Assembly: GCA_029780695.1 (NCBI GenBank)
Contig: JAKOYD010000012.1
Location: forward strand, 1 to 64,000
From: Pseudomonadota bacterium
GTDB lineage: Bacteria; Pseudomonadota; Gammaproteobacteria; Burkholderiales; Burkholderiaceae_C
DNA: 64,000 nt
Direction: 5' to 3'
This document shows, piece after piece, positions 1 to 9,267 of this stretch (position 1 is the first letter of the stretch; every line of letters begins with the position of its first letter). The notes beneath the pieces were generated by a model that did not search any database, was not told the origin of the DNA, and saw only the letters and a list, made by a program, of their open reading frames with translations. The translations under genes were made by a program, and so were the position numbers.

Positions 1-174
1 GTTGAGCGTTGAGCGTTGAGCGTTGAGCGGTGAGCGTTGAGCGTTGAGCGTTGAGCGTTGAGCGTTGAGCGTTGAGCGTTGAGCGTTGAGCGTTGAGCGT
101 TGAGCGTTGAGCGTTGAGCGTTGAGCGTTGAGCGTTGAGCGTTGAGCGTTGAGCGTTGAGCGTTGAGCGTTGAC
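1..174. repeat. Heptamer tandem repeat array (GTTGAGC)n
   Basis: Twenty-four head-to-tail copies of GTTGAGC fill positions 1-168, followed by the first five bases of a 25th. Only unit 5 (29-35, GGTGAGC) deviates. The array starts at the first base of the window, so its true left end is unknown. It lies downstream of the ubiU stop codon and encodes nothing recognisable. The unit is not a multiple of three and there are no unique spacers, so this is a minisatellite/VNTR and not a CRISPR. Confidence 0.97.
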
Positions 175-209
175 AGAGGGGCGCGACGGCGAAAGTTCCC
201 GGTATTCAC

Positions 210-269
210 GCTGAACGCTCAACGCAGAACGCTGAACCTCTTCTTCACGCTGAACGCCGAACGCCCAAC
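210..269. repeat. Degenerate inverted heptamers facing the array
   Basis: Two short runs of heptamers, 210-237 and 249-269, have units such as GCTGAAC, GCTCAAC, GCAGAAC and GCCGAAC. GCTCAAC at 217-223 is the exact reverse complement of the GTTGAGC array unit. The segment ends nine bases before the ubiU stop codon, so a ubiU transcript reading through it could fold these copies back on the array. Confidence 0.8.
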
Positions 270-277
270 CTCGGTGA

Positions 278-1327
278 TCACTTCCAGGGCCGGTGGTAGG
301 CCCCCAGCGTGTGCTGCTGGCCTTCGGCCACCTGGTCCAGGCTGGCCATCCAGGCCGTCTTGGGCGCGTACAGGTGGCCCTGCGCCATGCAGTGGTCAAT
401 CGCCTCGCGCCAGACCTTGGTGACCTGCGCCACGTAGGCGGGGCTCCTCTGGCGGCCCTCGATCTTGAAGGCGCGCACGCCCATCTTCACCAGTTGCGGC
501 AGCAACTCCAGGGTGTTGAGGCTGGTGGGTTCTTCCAGTGCGTAATAGTTGCTCTCCTCGCCGACGTCAAAGCGCCCCTTGCACAGCGTGGGGTAGCCGG
601 CGTTCTCGCCGGGGCCGTATTGGTCGATGAGCACGCCGTTCAGGCGCGATTCGACGCCGGCAGGCGTTTCCTTCCAGCGCACGAACTTGGCTGGCGAGCA
701 CACGCCGTGCGTGTTGGGCGACTCGCCCGTGGCGTAGGACGACAGCGCGCAGCGCCCCTCGACCATCACGCACAGGCTGCCGAAGCCGAACACCTCGATC
801 TCCACCGGCGTGCGCTGCACCACTTGCTTGACCTGTTCCAGCGACAGCACGCGCGGCAGCACGGCGCGCTGGATGTTGAACTGCTGGTGGTACAGGTTGA
901 TGGCGTCGTGGTTGGTGGCCGAGCCCTGCACCGACAGGTGCAGGCGCAGCCCAGGGTGGCGCTCGCAGGCGTAGCGCATCAGCCCCGGGTCGGCCAGGAT
1001 GATGGCGTCCACGCCCCAGGCGGCGGCGCGGTCCAGGGCCGAGCGCCAGGGCGCCGGGTTGCTGGCCTGTGGATAGGTGTTGAGCGCCAGCAGCACCTTG
1101 CGTCCGCGCTGGTGCGCGTAGGCAATGCCGGTCTGGATGGCGGCCTCGTCGAAGTTCAGGCCAGCGAAGTTGCGCGCGTTGGTGGCGTCGCGCAGGCCCA
1201 GGTAGACGCAGTCGGCGCCGCCGTCGATGGCGGCCTTGAGCGCCGGCAGGCTGCCGGCCGGGCACACCAGCTCCGGGGCGGTGCGGGTGCTCTCGTTGGA
1301 GGATGGAGGGATCGCGGTGGCGGTCAC
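278..1327 (-). CDS. ubiU: O2-independent ubiquinone biosynthesis protein UbiU (U32 peptidase family)
   Basis: UbiU works with UbiV in the oxygen-independent ring hydroxylations of ubiquinone synthesis and carries a 4Fe-4S cluster. The N-terminal CPAGSLPALKAAIDGGAD segment is the family signature. With the start chosen here (349 aa), four cysteines lie at about 186, 193, 210 and 249. Their spacing (7, 17, 39) matches the four cluster ligands known in E. coli UbiU. I chose the GTG at 1325-1327 because AAGGAAG sits five bases upstream of it; longer in-frame starts reach 1423 but lack a comparable ribosome binding site. The usual partner ubiV is not in view and may lie left of the window. An FNR/Anr-like site at 1450-1463 fits anaerobic induction. 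Confidence 0.93.
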   Translation of the reverse strand: MTATAIPPSSNESTRTAPELVCPAGSLPALKAAIDGGADCVYLGLRDATNARNFAGLNFDEAAIQTGIAYAHQRGRKVLLALNTYPQASNPAPWRSALDRAAAWGVDAIILADPGLMRYACERHPGLRLHLSVQGSATNHDAINLYHQQFNIQRAVLPRVLSLEQVKQVVQRTPVEIEVFGFGSLCVMVEGRCALSSYATGESPNTHGVCSPAKFVRWKETPAGVESRLNGVLIDQYGPGENAGYPTLCKGRFDVGEESNYYALEEPTSLNTLELLPQLVKMGVRAFKIEGRQRSPAYVAQVTKVWREAIDHCMAQGHLYAPKTAWMASLDQVAEGQQHTLGAYHRPWK

Positions 1328-1449
1328 GGGCACTTCCTTCGGCGAACGAACGCCATGCGCTGGGCCAGCGTGCGCCGTCATGACCGGACGAGTCAGGCCA
1401 CGCAGCGCGCCCAGACCGGGCACTGTAGGCCGATCGCCGCCGCCGCGTT

Positions 1450-1463
1450 ATGACCTCGGTCAA
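1450..1463 (-). promoter_or_regulatory. Putative FNR/Anr box upstream of ubiU
   Basis: On the minus strand this reads TTGACCGAGGTCAT, close to the TTGAT-N4-ATCAA type palindrome and its TTGAC/GTCAA variants. Its centre is about 130 bases before the proposed ubiU GTG, leaving room for a promoter and a leader. UbiU acts without oxygen and FNR control of ubiUV is established in E. coli, so the context supports the site. The match is imperfect. Confidence 0.45.
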
Positions 1464-1555
1464 CCGAAACCGGAAATTCCCGAAGAAATCACTCGGGATT
1501 GCGCCACGGGCCGGGCCGGCCCCGGTCCGCGCGCGTTCTGCCGTTCAGCCTGAAC

Positions 1556-2464
1556 TCAGGGCAGCCGGGTCAGCAGCTGCACGACGCCGGAGAAGTCCTG
1601 CCCGCCGCGGCCGGCCTGCTTGTTCAGCGCGTACAGGTTGCGCGCCAGCTCGCCCAGCGGAATGGTGGCACCCACGCCCATGGCGGCCTCGACCGCCAGG
1701 CCCAGGTCCTTGAGCATCAGGTCGTTGCCGAAACCGCCGCTGTAGCCGCGCGAGGCCGGCGCGTTGGGGTGCACGCCGGGCCAGGGGTTGCAGACCTCGG
1801 TGGCCCAGCTGCGGCTGGTGCTGACGGCCATCATGTCGGACAGGGTCTTGGCGTCCAGCCCGTGCGCCACGCCCAGGGCGATGGCTTCGCCGGTGACGGC
1901 CATGATCACGCCCAGCGCCATGTTGTTGCACAGCTTGGCCACCTGGCCGGCGCCGGCCGCGCCCATGTGGAAGATGTTCTTGCCCATGGCCTGCAGCACC
2001 GGGCGGGCGCGCTCCAGCGCCGCCGCCTCGCCGCCGACGATGAAGGTCAGCGTGCCGGCCGTGGCGCCGGCCACGCCGCCGGAGACCGGCGCGTCGATCA
2101 TGGCCAGCCCGCGCGCGCCGGCGGCCTGGGCCACCTTCTGCGCCGAGGCCGGGGCGATGGTGCTGGAGTCGATCACCAGCGCGCCCGGCTCGATGGCGGC
2201 CAGCAGGCCCTCGGCGTCGCCCGTGCCCAGGTACAGGCCCTCGACGTGGCGGCTGGCCGGCAGCATGGAGACCACCACCCGCGCGCCGGCCACGGCGGCG
2301 CGCGCCGAGTCGACGGTGGTCACGCCCTGTGCGCGCACCGCCGCCAGCGCGTCGGCGCTCAGGTCGAAGGCGCTGACGGCAAAACCGGCCTTGTGCAGGT
2401 TGATGGCCATCGGGCCGCCCATGTGGCCCAGGCCGATGAAGGCGATGCGGGTGGGGGTGCTCAT
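1556..2464 (-). CDS. mmsB: 3-hydroxyisobutyrate dehydrogenase
   Basis: This enzyme oxidises 3-hydroxyisobutyrate to methylmalonate semialdehyde with NAD in valine breakdown. The 302-aa protein opens with the Rossmann motif GLGHMGGPMA (about residues 11-20), has the substrate-binding segment DAPVSGGVAGA near 124, and the catalytic lysine region GAGQVAKLCNN near 170, all in family order. AAGGAGA precedes the ATG. It is the last gene of the operon mmsA, acyl-CoA dehydrogenase, 3-hydroxyisobutyryl-CoA hydrolase, mmsB, whose products follow one another in the pathway. The gap to the preceding gene is about 52 bases. Confidence 0.95.
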   Translation of the reverse strand: MSTPTRIAFIGLGHMGGPMAINLHKAGFAVSAFDLSADALAAVRAQGVTTVDSARAAVAGARVVVSMLPASRHVEGLYLGTGDAEGLLAAIEPGALVIDSSTIAPASAQKVAQAAGARGLAMIDAPVSGGVAGATAGTLTFIVGGEAAALERARPVLQAMGKNIFHMGAAGAGQVAKLCNNMALGVIMAVTGEAIALGVAHGLDAKTLSDMMAVSTSRSWATEVCNPWPGVHPNAPASRGYSGGFGNDLMLKDLGLAVEAAMGVGATIPLGELARNLYALNKQAGRGGQDFSGVVQLLTRLP

Positions 2465-2516
2465 GTGCTGTCTCCTTGAAGCAATGGATGGGTGTGGTCA
2501 GGTGCGGTGGGTTGGT

Positions 2517-3653
2517 TCAAGCCAGGTCGGCCAGCGGGTGCGCGCCGGCAAAGCGTGGCCGCAGGTGGTCTTCGATCCACTGCGGCGTGACCTGCTCCAG
2601 CGTGGCCGGCTGCCAGCGCGGCGCCTTGTCCTTGTCGATCAGCAGGGCGCGCACGCCTTCGGCGAAGTCCTCGTGCGCACAGCAGCCCACCGAGGCCTGC
2701 CATTCGAGCCGGAAGGTGTCGGCCAGCGACAGGTGGCGGCAGCGCCGCTGCAGCTCCAGCCCCAGCGCGGCCGAGGTGGGCGAGCCCTTGACGAAGCTGG
2801 CGCCGGCCTGGGCCAGCCAGGGATCGGCGTCCTGCGCCAGCGCGGCCAGGCGCGGGGCGATGTCGGCCAGCCGGTCGTGGCCGATGACGGCGTTGATGCG
2901 TTCCAGGTGCGTGCGCAGGGGTGATGCGGGCAGCGCCGTGCCTTCACCCAGCCGCTGCAGCAGGTGGCTGAGCTGCGCGCCGTCGGCCGCCTGATCGCCC
3001 TGCCAGCGCGCCTGGCCGATGGCCTGCAGCAGCGCGCCATGCGCCTCGTGCGGCAGCGCGAAGTCGGCCATGCCGGCAAACAGCGCGTCGGCGGCGTTGA
3101 TGGAGGCGCCGGTCAGCGCCAGGAAAGGCCCCGCCTTGCCCGGCAGCCGCCCCAGCAGCCAGGAGCCGCCGACGTCGGGGTACAGGCCGATGCCGATCTC
3201 GGGCATGGCCAGGCGTGTTTTGGGCGTGGCCACGCGGTGCGAGGCGCCGGCCATCAGCCCGATGCCGCCGCCCATCACGATGCCGTGCCCCCACACCAGC
3301 AGCGGCTTGGGGTAGGTGTGGATGCGGTGGTCGAGCCGGTATTCGCGCTCGAAGAAGTCGGCCGCCGCCCGCGGCACGGCGCCCGGCTGCCGCGGGTGCA
3401 GCGCGCGGATCTCGCGCGCCAGCGCCACCACGTCGCCGCCGGCGCAGAAGGCCTTGTCGCCAGCGGCGTCGAGCACCACGCCGGCGATTCGCGGGTCGGC
3501 CGCCCAGGCCGCCAGCTGCGGGTCGAGCAGATCGACCATGGCCAGCGACAGCGCATTCAGGCTGGCCGGGGTGTTGAGAGTGGCACGGCCGAAGCGGTGG
3601 CCGCTGGCGGTGGCCAGGGTGTCGAACAGGACGGGGGCGTCGGGTGAACTCAT
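2517..3653 (-). CDS. 3-hydroxyisobutyryl-CoA hydrolase (enoyl-CoA hydratase/isomerase family)
   Basis: At 378 aa this is longer than ordinary crotonases (about 260 aa) and matches the 3-hydroxyisobutyryl-CoA hydrolase branch. It shows FCAGGDV near residue 67 and the oxyanion/active-site region HGIVMGGGIGLMAGASHRV with MPEIGIGLYPDVGGSWLLGRLPG nearby (shown in separate parts: the first near 120, the second near 150). The PEIGIGLYPDVGG stretch carries the conserved acidic residues. It releases free 3-hydroxyisobutyrate from its CoA ester. Its start is 14 bases after the acyl-CoA dehydrogenase stop, and the next gene encodes the dehydrogenase that uses its product. A generic enoyl-CoA hydratase is the alternative name. 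Confidence 0.88.
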   Translation of the reverse strand: MSSPDAPVLFDTLATASGHRFGRATLNTPASLNALSLAMVDLLDPQLAAWAADPRIAGVVLDAAGDKAFCAGGDVVALAREIRALHPRQPGAVPRAAADFFEREYRLDHRIHTYPKPLLVWGHGIVMGGGIGLMAGASHRVATPKTRLAMPEIGIGLYPDVGGSWLLGRLPGKAGPFLALTGASINAADALFAGMADFALPHEAHGALLQAIGQARWQGDQAADGAQLSHLLQRLGEGTALPASPLRTHLERINAVIGHDRLADIAPRLAALAQDADPWLAQAGASFVKGSPTSAALGLELQRRCRHLSLADTFRLEWQASVGCCAHEDFAEGVRALLIDKDKAPRWQPATLEQVTPQWIEDHLRPRFAGAHPLADLA

Positions 3654-3667
3654 GTCGGTTGGGGTTC

Positions 3668-4831
3668 TCAGTCGGTCAGGCCGTCCAGCGGGGCGTCCTG
3701 CAGCAGGCGGCGGGCGATGATCACGCGCATGATCTCGTTCGTGCCTTCCAGGATCTGGTGCACGCGGGCGTCGCGCAGCAGGCGCTCCAGCGGGTATTCG
3801 CGGATGTAGCCGTAGCCGCCGTGCAGCTGCAGCGCGTCGTTGATGACGGCAAAACCGGCGTCGGTGGCAAAGCGCTTGGCCATGGCGCAGTAGGTGCTGG
3901 CGTCGGGCGCGCCGGCGTCCAGCTTGGCTGCGGCCAGGCGCACCATCTGGCGCGCGGCCACCAGCTCGGTGGCCATGTCGGCGAGCTTGAATTGCAGCGC
4001 CTGGAAGCTGGCCAGGGGCTGGCCGAACTGCTTGCGCTCGTGCAGGTAGCGCTGGGCGTGCCGCAGCGCGCCCTGGGCAGCGCCGACCGAGCAGGTGGCG
4101 ATGTTGATGCGCCCGCCGTCCAGCCCCTTCATGGCGATGCGAAAGCCCTCGCCCTCCTGACCCAGCAGGTGGTCGGCCGGCACGCGCACGCCGTCAAAGC
4201 TGATCTGGCGCGTGGGCTGGCTGTTCCAGCCCATTTTTTCTTCCTTCTTGCCGTAATGGATGCCGGGCGCGTCGGCCGGCACCACGAAGGCGCTGATGCC
4301 GCCGGCGCCACCCGCGCCGGTGCGCGCCATCAGCACCAGCACGTCGGTGGCGCCCGCGCCGCTGATGAAGGCCTTGCCGCCGTGAATGACGTAGTGGTCG
4401 CCGTCGCGCTCGGCGCGCGTCTTGAGCGCGGCGGCGTCGGAGCCGGCGCCCGGCTCGGTCAGGCAGTAGCTGGCCAGCTTGCGGCCGCTGGTCAGCAGTG
4501 GCCCCCAGTGCTCGCGCACCGCGGGCGTGGCCCAGGTGCCCAGCATCCAGGTGGCCATGTTGTGAATGGTGATGAAGGCGGTGGTGGATGGATCGACCGC
4601 CGCCATCTGCTCGAACACCAGGGTGGCGTCCAGCCGCGGCAGGGCCAGGCCGCCGGCGGACTCGGGCGCGTACAGGCCGCAAAAGCCCAGCTCGCCGGCC
4701 TTGGCGATGGCATCGCGCGGGAAGATCGCCTGGGCGTCCCATTCGGCGGCGTGCGGGGCCAGCTCGGCCAGGGCAAACTGGCGCGCGGTTTCGGCAAAGG
4801 CGCGCTGGTCTTCGCTGAGTTCAAAGTCCAT
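3668..4831 (-). CDS. Acyl-CoA dehydrogenase, probably isobutyryl-CoA dehydrogenase
   Basis: This 387-aa FAD-dependent dehydrogenase starts MDFELSEDQRAF, typical of the family. It contains CLTEPGAGSDAAAL (FAD/substrate region, near 128) and the C-terminal QLHGGYGYIREYPLERLLRD (near 340), which precedes the catalytic-glutamate segment ILEGTNEIMR. Family resemblance alone does not fix the substrate. The neighbours mmsA, mmsB and 3-hydroxyisobutyryl-CoA hydrolase point to isobutyryl-CoA, giving methacrylyl-CoA. The ATG is preceded by AAGGAGG. The reading frame stays open far upstream through mmsA sequence in another frame, which is not part of this gene. No dedicated methacrylyl-CoA hydratase is seen in this operon. 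Confidence 0.92.
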   Translation of the reverse strand: MDFELSEDQRAFAETARQFALAELAPHAAEWDAQAIFPRDAIAKAGELGFCGLYAPESAGGLALPRLDATLVFEQMAAVDPSTTAFITIHNMATWMLGTWATPAVREHWGPLLTSGRKLASYCLTEPGAGSDAAALKTRAERDGDHYVIHGGKAFISGAGATDVLVLMARTGAGGAGGISAFVVPADAPGIHYGKKEEKMGWNSQPTRQISFDGVRVPADHLLGQEGEGFRIAMKGLDGGRINIATCSVGAAQGALRHAQRYLHERKQFGQPLASFQALQFKLADMATELVAARQMVRLAAAKLDAGAPDASTYCAMAKRFATDAGFAVINDALQLHGGYGYIREYPLERLLRDARVHQILEGTNEIMRVIIARRLLQDAPLDGLTD

Positions 4832-4857
4832 GGGCAGGTGCCTCCTTCGATGCTTCT

Positions 4858-4905
4858 TGTTTTGTAGCTGGTTGCGCTGTAGGGGCGGGCGAAAACAGCA
4901 GAAAT
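4858..4905. repeat. Degenerate copy of the AGCTAT-family dispersed repeat
   Basis: The stretch GTAGCTGGTTGCGCTGTAG followed by GGGCGGGCG and A-rich sequence resembles the dispersed repeat seen elsewhere in the window. It lies between the acyl-CoA dehydrogenase start and the end of mmsA. It is one of the weakest copies. Confidence 0.4.
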
Positions 4906-4993
4906 CATGCAAATCAAATGCGGCAATCTCCGCAACTGGCGCGACCCCGGCCAGCAGACGCCGTGCAAGGGCCGCCCTGCGGCACTGGCGTCG

Positions 4994-5056
4994 TCCCCCT
5001 TCCCGCGAAGCGCAGCGCAGCGAGAGAAGGGGGAAGGCGCGCAGCGCCTCAGGGGG
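4994..5056 (-). repeat. Stop-proximal stem-loop element, copy A
   Basis: It shares TTCCCGCGAAGCGCAGCGCA and the following CGAGAGAAGGGGGAA with copies at 53599 and 53700. The CCCCCTTC and GAAGGGGG arms pair with each other. The element sits directly after the mmsA stop codon (5065) in the direction of transcription, as the other copies sit after exbD and near paaH-type ends. A REP-like or terminator/mRNA-end role is inferred. Confidence 0.8.
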
Positions 5057-5064
5057 GGTGTGCC

Positions 5065-6582
<1,518 letters not shown>

Positions 6583-6625
6583 GGGTGTCTCCTGGGATGT
6601 GAAGGGAATGGCGGCATGGTAGTTG

Positions 6626-6650
6626 TGCGAAATTGCCATGGCAATACGCA
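6626..6650. promoter_or_regulatory. Dyad operator between mmsA and the LysR gene
   Basis: The core ATTGCCATGGCAAT (6632-6645) is a perfect 14-bp palindrome. It is flanked by TGCG (6626-6629) and CGCA (6647-6650), giving a 25-bp dyad centred at 6638. It lies 44 bases before the mmsA ATG and 48 before the LysR ATG, the usual place for a LysR-type operator. A second inverted pair, GTTGTGC at 6622 and GCACAAC at 6677, brackets the region. Binding is inferred. Confidence 0.6.
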
Positions 6651-6697
6651 GACGCGCACTTTGAATCTGCAAAAATGCACAACACGGCGAGGCCGAC

Positions 6698-7588
6698 ATG
6701 GATTGGGACAACCTGCGTTTCTTCCTGGAACTGGCGCGCGCCGGCACGCTGACGGCCGCCGCGCGCCGCCTGGGGGTGGACCACACCACCGTGGCGCGGC
6801 GCCTGCAGGCGCTGGAAAAGCAGGCCGGCGCCACCTTGTTCACGCGCGAGGCCGACGGCCACCGCCTGACCGAGGCCGGCCAGCGCCTGTTGCCCGGCGC
6901 GCAGGCCATGGAGCGCGCCGCTCAGCAACTGGCGCTGGGCGCGCCGGCCACCGGCGACGGCCCGGCCGGCGTGGTGCGCCTGGGTGCCACCGAAGGCTTC
7001 GGCACCACGCTGCTGGCGCCGCGCCTGGCCTGGCTGACGCGCCAGCACCCGGGGCTGACGCTGGATTTGCTGGCGCTGCCGCGGCTGCTGCACCTGTCGC
7101 GGCGCGAGGCCGACATCGTCATTTCGCTGGAGCGCCCGCGCCACGAGACGGTGGTGGTCACCCGCCTGAGCGACTACGCCCTGCACCTGTACGGCCAGCG
7201 CGAATACCTGGCGCGCCGGCCGCTGATCCAGCGCCGCGAGGACCTGCGCCACCACGCCTTCGTCAGCTACGTGGACGACCTGCTGTTCACCAAGGAGCTG
7301 CAGTTCCTGGGCGAGCTGCACCAGCCGGCGCGCTTTGCCCTGCGCAGCACCAGCATCAGCGCCCAGCTGGAGGCCGTGCGCGCCGGCGCCGGCCTGGCCG
7401 TGCTGCCCGCCTTCCTGGCCGACCAGGACCCGACGCTGGCGCGCGTGCTGCCGGCCGAGGGGCGCTTCATCCGCACCTTCTGGATGAGCATGCCGGGCGA
7501 GATCCGCCACCAGCCCGCGATCCAGGCGGTGTGGGGCTTTCTGCGCCAGGCCGTGGCCGAGATGCAGCCGCGCCTGCTGCCGCCATGA
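6698..7588 (+). CDS. LysR-family transcriptional regulator
   Basis: The 296-aa protein has an N-terminal winged helix-turn-helix (about residues 1-60; [19 protein letters not shown] then [19 protein letters not shown]) and a C-terminal periplasmic-binding-like effector domain. It is divergent from mmsA with a shared palindromic operator, so it probably controls the valine/isobutyryl-CoA operon and itself. The effector is unknown; a pathway intermediate such as 3-hydroxyisobutyrate would fit by analogy but is not shown by the sequence. Confidence 0.9.
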   Translation: MDWDNLRFFLELARAGTLTAAARRLGVDHTTVARRLQALEKQAGATLFTREADGHRLTEAGQRLLPGAQAMERAAQQLALGAPATGDGPAGVVRLGATEGFGTTLLAPRLAWLTRQHPGLTLDLLALPRLLHLSRREADIVISLERPRHETVVVTRLSDYALHLYGQREYLARRPLIQRREDLRHHAFVSYVDDLLFTKELQFLGELHQPARFALRSTSISAQLEAVRAGAGLAVLPAFLADQDPTLARVLPAEGRFIRTFWMSMPGEIRHQPAIQAVWGFLRQAVAEMQPRLLPP

Positions 7589-7594
7589 GGACCA

Positions 7595-7653
7595 TTTCGC
7601 TATAAATATAAGAGCTTTTGGCGCAGTCTGGACGGGCGCTGGAGGCCAAAAAT
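7595..7653. repeat. AGCTAT-family dispersed repeat
   Basis: CGCTATAAATATAAGAGC, then TTTTGGCGCAGTCTGGACGG and GCGCTGGAGGCCAAAAA, fills the gap between the convergent LysR and ada-like genes. The A/T-rich AGCTAT-like part followed by a GCGC...GCGCT stem is the pattern shared by the other copies. Confidence 0.65.
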
Positions 7654-7656
7654 GTC

Positions 7657-8478
7657 TCAAGCTGCCGAACGCTCGCTGGCCAGCAGCGCCTGCTTGCGCG
7701 CCACGCCCCAGCGGTAGCCGGCCAGCGCGCCGTCGCCGCGCACCACGCGGTGGCAGGGGATGGCCACCGCCAGCACGTTGCTGGCGCAGGCGCGCGCCAC
7801 GGCGCGGGCGCCCCGCGGCTGGCCGATGCGGCGCGCCAGCTCGGCGTAACTGACAGTCTGGCCCGCCGGCACCGCGCGCAGCGCCTGCCACACGCGCTGC
7901 TGGAAGGCGCTGCCGCGCACGTCCAGCGGCAGATCGAGCCCGAGGGCGGGCTGTTCGACGAAGCCCACCACCCGCGCCACGCGGCGCTCGAAGGCGGCAT
8001 CGCCCCCCACCAGCCGGGCGCGCGGAAACTGCTGCTGCAACTGCGCCAGCAGCGGCTCCGGCGCGTCGTCCAGGGCGATGGCGCACAGGCCGCGGTCGGT
8101 CTCGGCCACCAGGATGGCGCCCAGCGCGCACTGGCCGAGGGCGAAGCGGATCGTCTCGCCGATGCCGCCGGCGCGCCAGGCGCTGGGGGTCATGCCCAGC
8201 AGGTCGCGGGCGCTTTCATAGAAGCGGCTGGGGGCGTTGAAGCCGGCGTCGTAGATCGCCTCGGTGACGCTGGCGGCGCCGCCCAGCCGCGCGCGCAGCC
8301 GCCCGGCGCGCTGGCCCTGGGCATAGGCGCGCGGCGACACGCCGGTGTGGGCCTTGAACAGGCGCTGGAAGTGCTGCGGCGACAGCCCCGCCGCGCGTGC
8401 CAGCGTGGCCAGCGGCGGCGGCGTGTCGGCCGCCTCGATCTGGCGGCAGGCGCGGGTGATCAGCTCGGCGTGGGTCAT
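7657..8478 (-). CDS. Ada-like methylated-DNA--cysteine methyltransferase with AraC-type HTH
   Basis: This protein joins an AraC-type HTH (about residues 5-90; LARAAGLSPQHFQRLFKAHTG) to a C-terminal O6-alkylguanine-DNA alkyltransferase domain with the acceptor cysteine in PCHRVVRGDGALAGYRWG. The ATG at 8476-8478 gives 273 aa. It lacks the N-terminal zinc domain that repairs methylphosphotriesters and switches E. coli Ada into an activator. It follows alkB on the same strand after 58 bases, which suggests a small alkylation-damage operon. Without the N-terminal domain its regulatory trigger is unclear. A longer start at 8514 is possible. Confidence 0.9.
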   Translation of the reverse strand: MTHAELITRACRQIEAADTPPPLATLARAAGLSPQHFQRLFKAHTGVSPRAYAQGQRAGRLRARLGGAASVTEAIYDAGFNAPSRFYESARDLLGMTPSAWRAGGIGETIRFALGQCALGAILVAETDRGLCAIALDDAPEPLLAQLQQQFPRARLVGGDAAFERRVARVVGFVEQPALGLDLPLDVRGSAFQQRVWQALRAVPAGQTVSYAELARRIGQPRGARAVARACASNVLAVAIPCHRVVRGDGALAGYRWGVARKQALLASERSAA

Positions 8479-8536
8479 GGCGGCACTGTAGGGCGCGCCG
8501 ACGGGCCGCGCCATCCGTTTCTTGCGCCGCCGCGCG

Positions 8537-9190
8537 TCAGCCCGCGCGGCGCAGCGTGAAGTTCAGGCGCGCCTGGCCGGTCAGCGGGTGCGTGGCGGCG
8601 CGGATCGGCGCCACGCCGTGAAAGCGCAGGCGGTCCACGCCGCCCCACACGGCCACGTCGCCGTGGAACAGCGGCACGCGCCGCACCGGGTCGGCGCGGC
8701 GCGCGCCGCCCCACAGAAACAGCGCCGGCACGCCCAGCGAGACCGACACGATGGGATGGCCGAAGTCGCGCTCGTTCCTGTCCTGGTGCAGCGTCAGGCG
8801 GGTGCCGGTCGCATAGTGGTTGATCAGGCAGGCGTCGGGCGCGAAGCCGGCAAAGCCGGCGGCCGCGGCGGCGCGCTCGGCCAGTCGGGCGAAGGCCTCG
8901 GGCAGGGCGGGCCACGGCCGGCCGCTGTCGGGGTCGTCGGCGCGGTAGCGGTAGCCGGCGCGACTGCTGGTCCAGCCCAGCGCGCCGCAGTTGGTCAGCG
9001 GCACCGACATGGTCTGGCCGCCAGGCGTGAGCATGTGGCGAAACGGCGCCTGCGCCACCACCGCCTGCAGCGCCGCCCACAACGCATCCACCGTATCCAG
9101 CGCCAGGCCGCGCAGCACCACGGCCTGCGCGCCCAGGGGCGTGCGCGCGCCGGCCAGCGGGGCGTCGTCGGCGAACAGGTCGGGCGTCAT
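8537..9190 (-). CDS. alkB: Alkylated DNA repair dioxygenase AlkB
   Basis: AlkB is an Fe(II)/2-oxoglutarate dioxygenase that removes methyl groups from 1-methyladenine and 3-methylcytosine in DNA. The 217-aa protein shows LINHYATGTRLTLHQDRNE, with the iron-binding HxD in HQD. It also has the VSVSLGVPALFLWGG strand and the distal histidine in RLRFHGVAPI, followed by arginines for 2-oxoglutarate. The length matches E. coli AlkB (216 aa). It is transcribed toward the Ada-like gene, as in the classical adaptive response. Confidence 0.95.
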   Translation of the reverse strand: MTPDLFADDAPLAGARTPLGAQAVVLRGLALDTVDALWAALQAVVAQAPFRHMLTPGGQTMSVPLTNCGALGWTSSRAGYRYRADDPDSGRPWPALPEAFARLAERAAAAAGFAGFAPDACLINHYATGTRLTLHQDRNERDFGHPIVSVSLGVPALFLWGGARRADPVRRVPLFHGDVAVWGGVDRLRFHGVAPIRAATHPLTGQARLNFTLRRAG

Positions 9191-9204
9191 GGTGGCCGGT
9201 GGCT

Positions 9205-9267
9205 CAAGCCAAACAGGGCTGTGGCGCCCGTGTGTGGCGCGCTGGCAGCTATCAATTTGATATCAAG
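9205..9267. repeat. AGCTAT-family dispersed repeat
   Basis: GGCGCGCTGGCAGCTATCAA followed by TTTGATATCAAG lies between alkB and the downstream end of the YqaA-type gene. Its right end touches the stop codon of that gene at 9263. Confidence 0.6.

Noticed and set aside
1-174. Possible CRISPR array at the left edge
   Set aside because: The units are contiguous identical heptamers without spacers; it is a simple tandem repeat.
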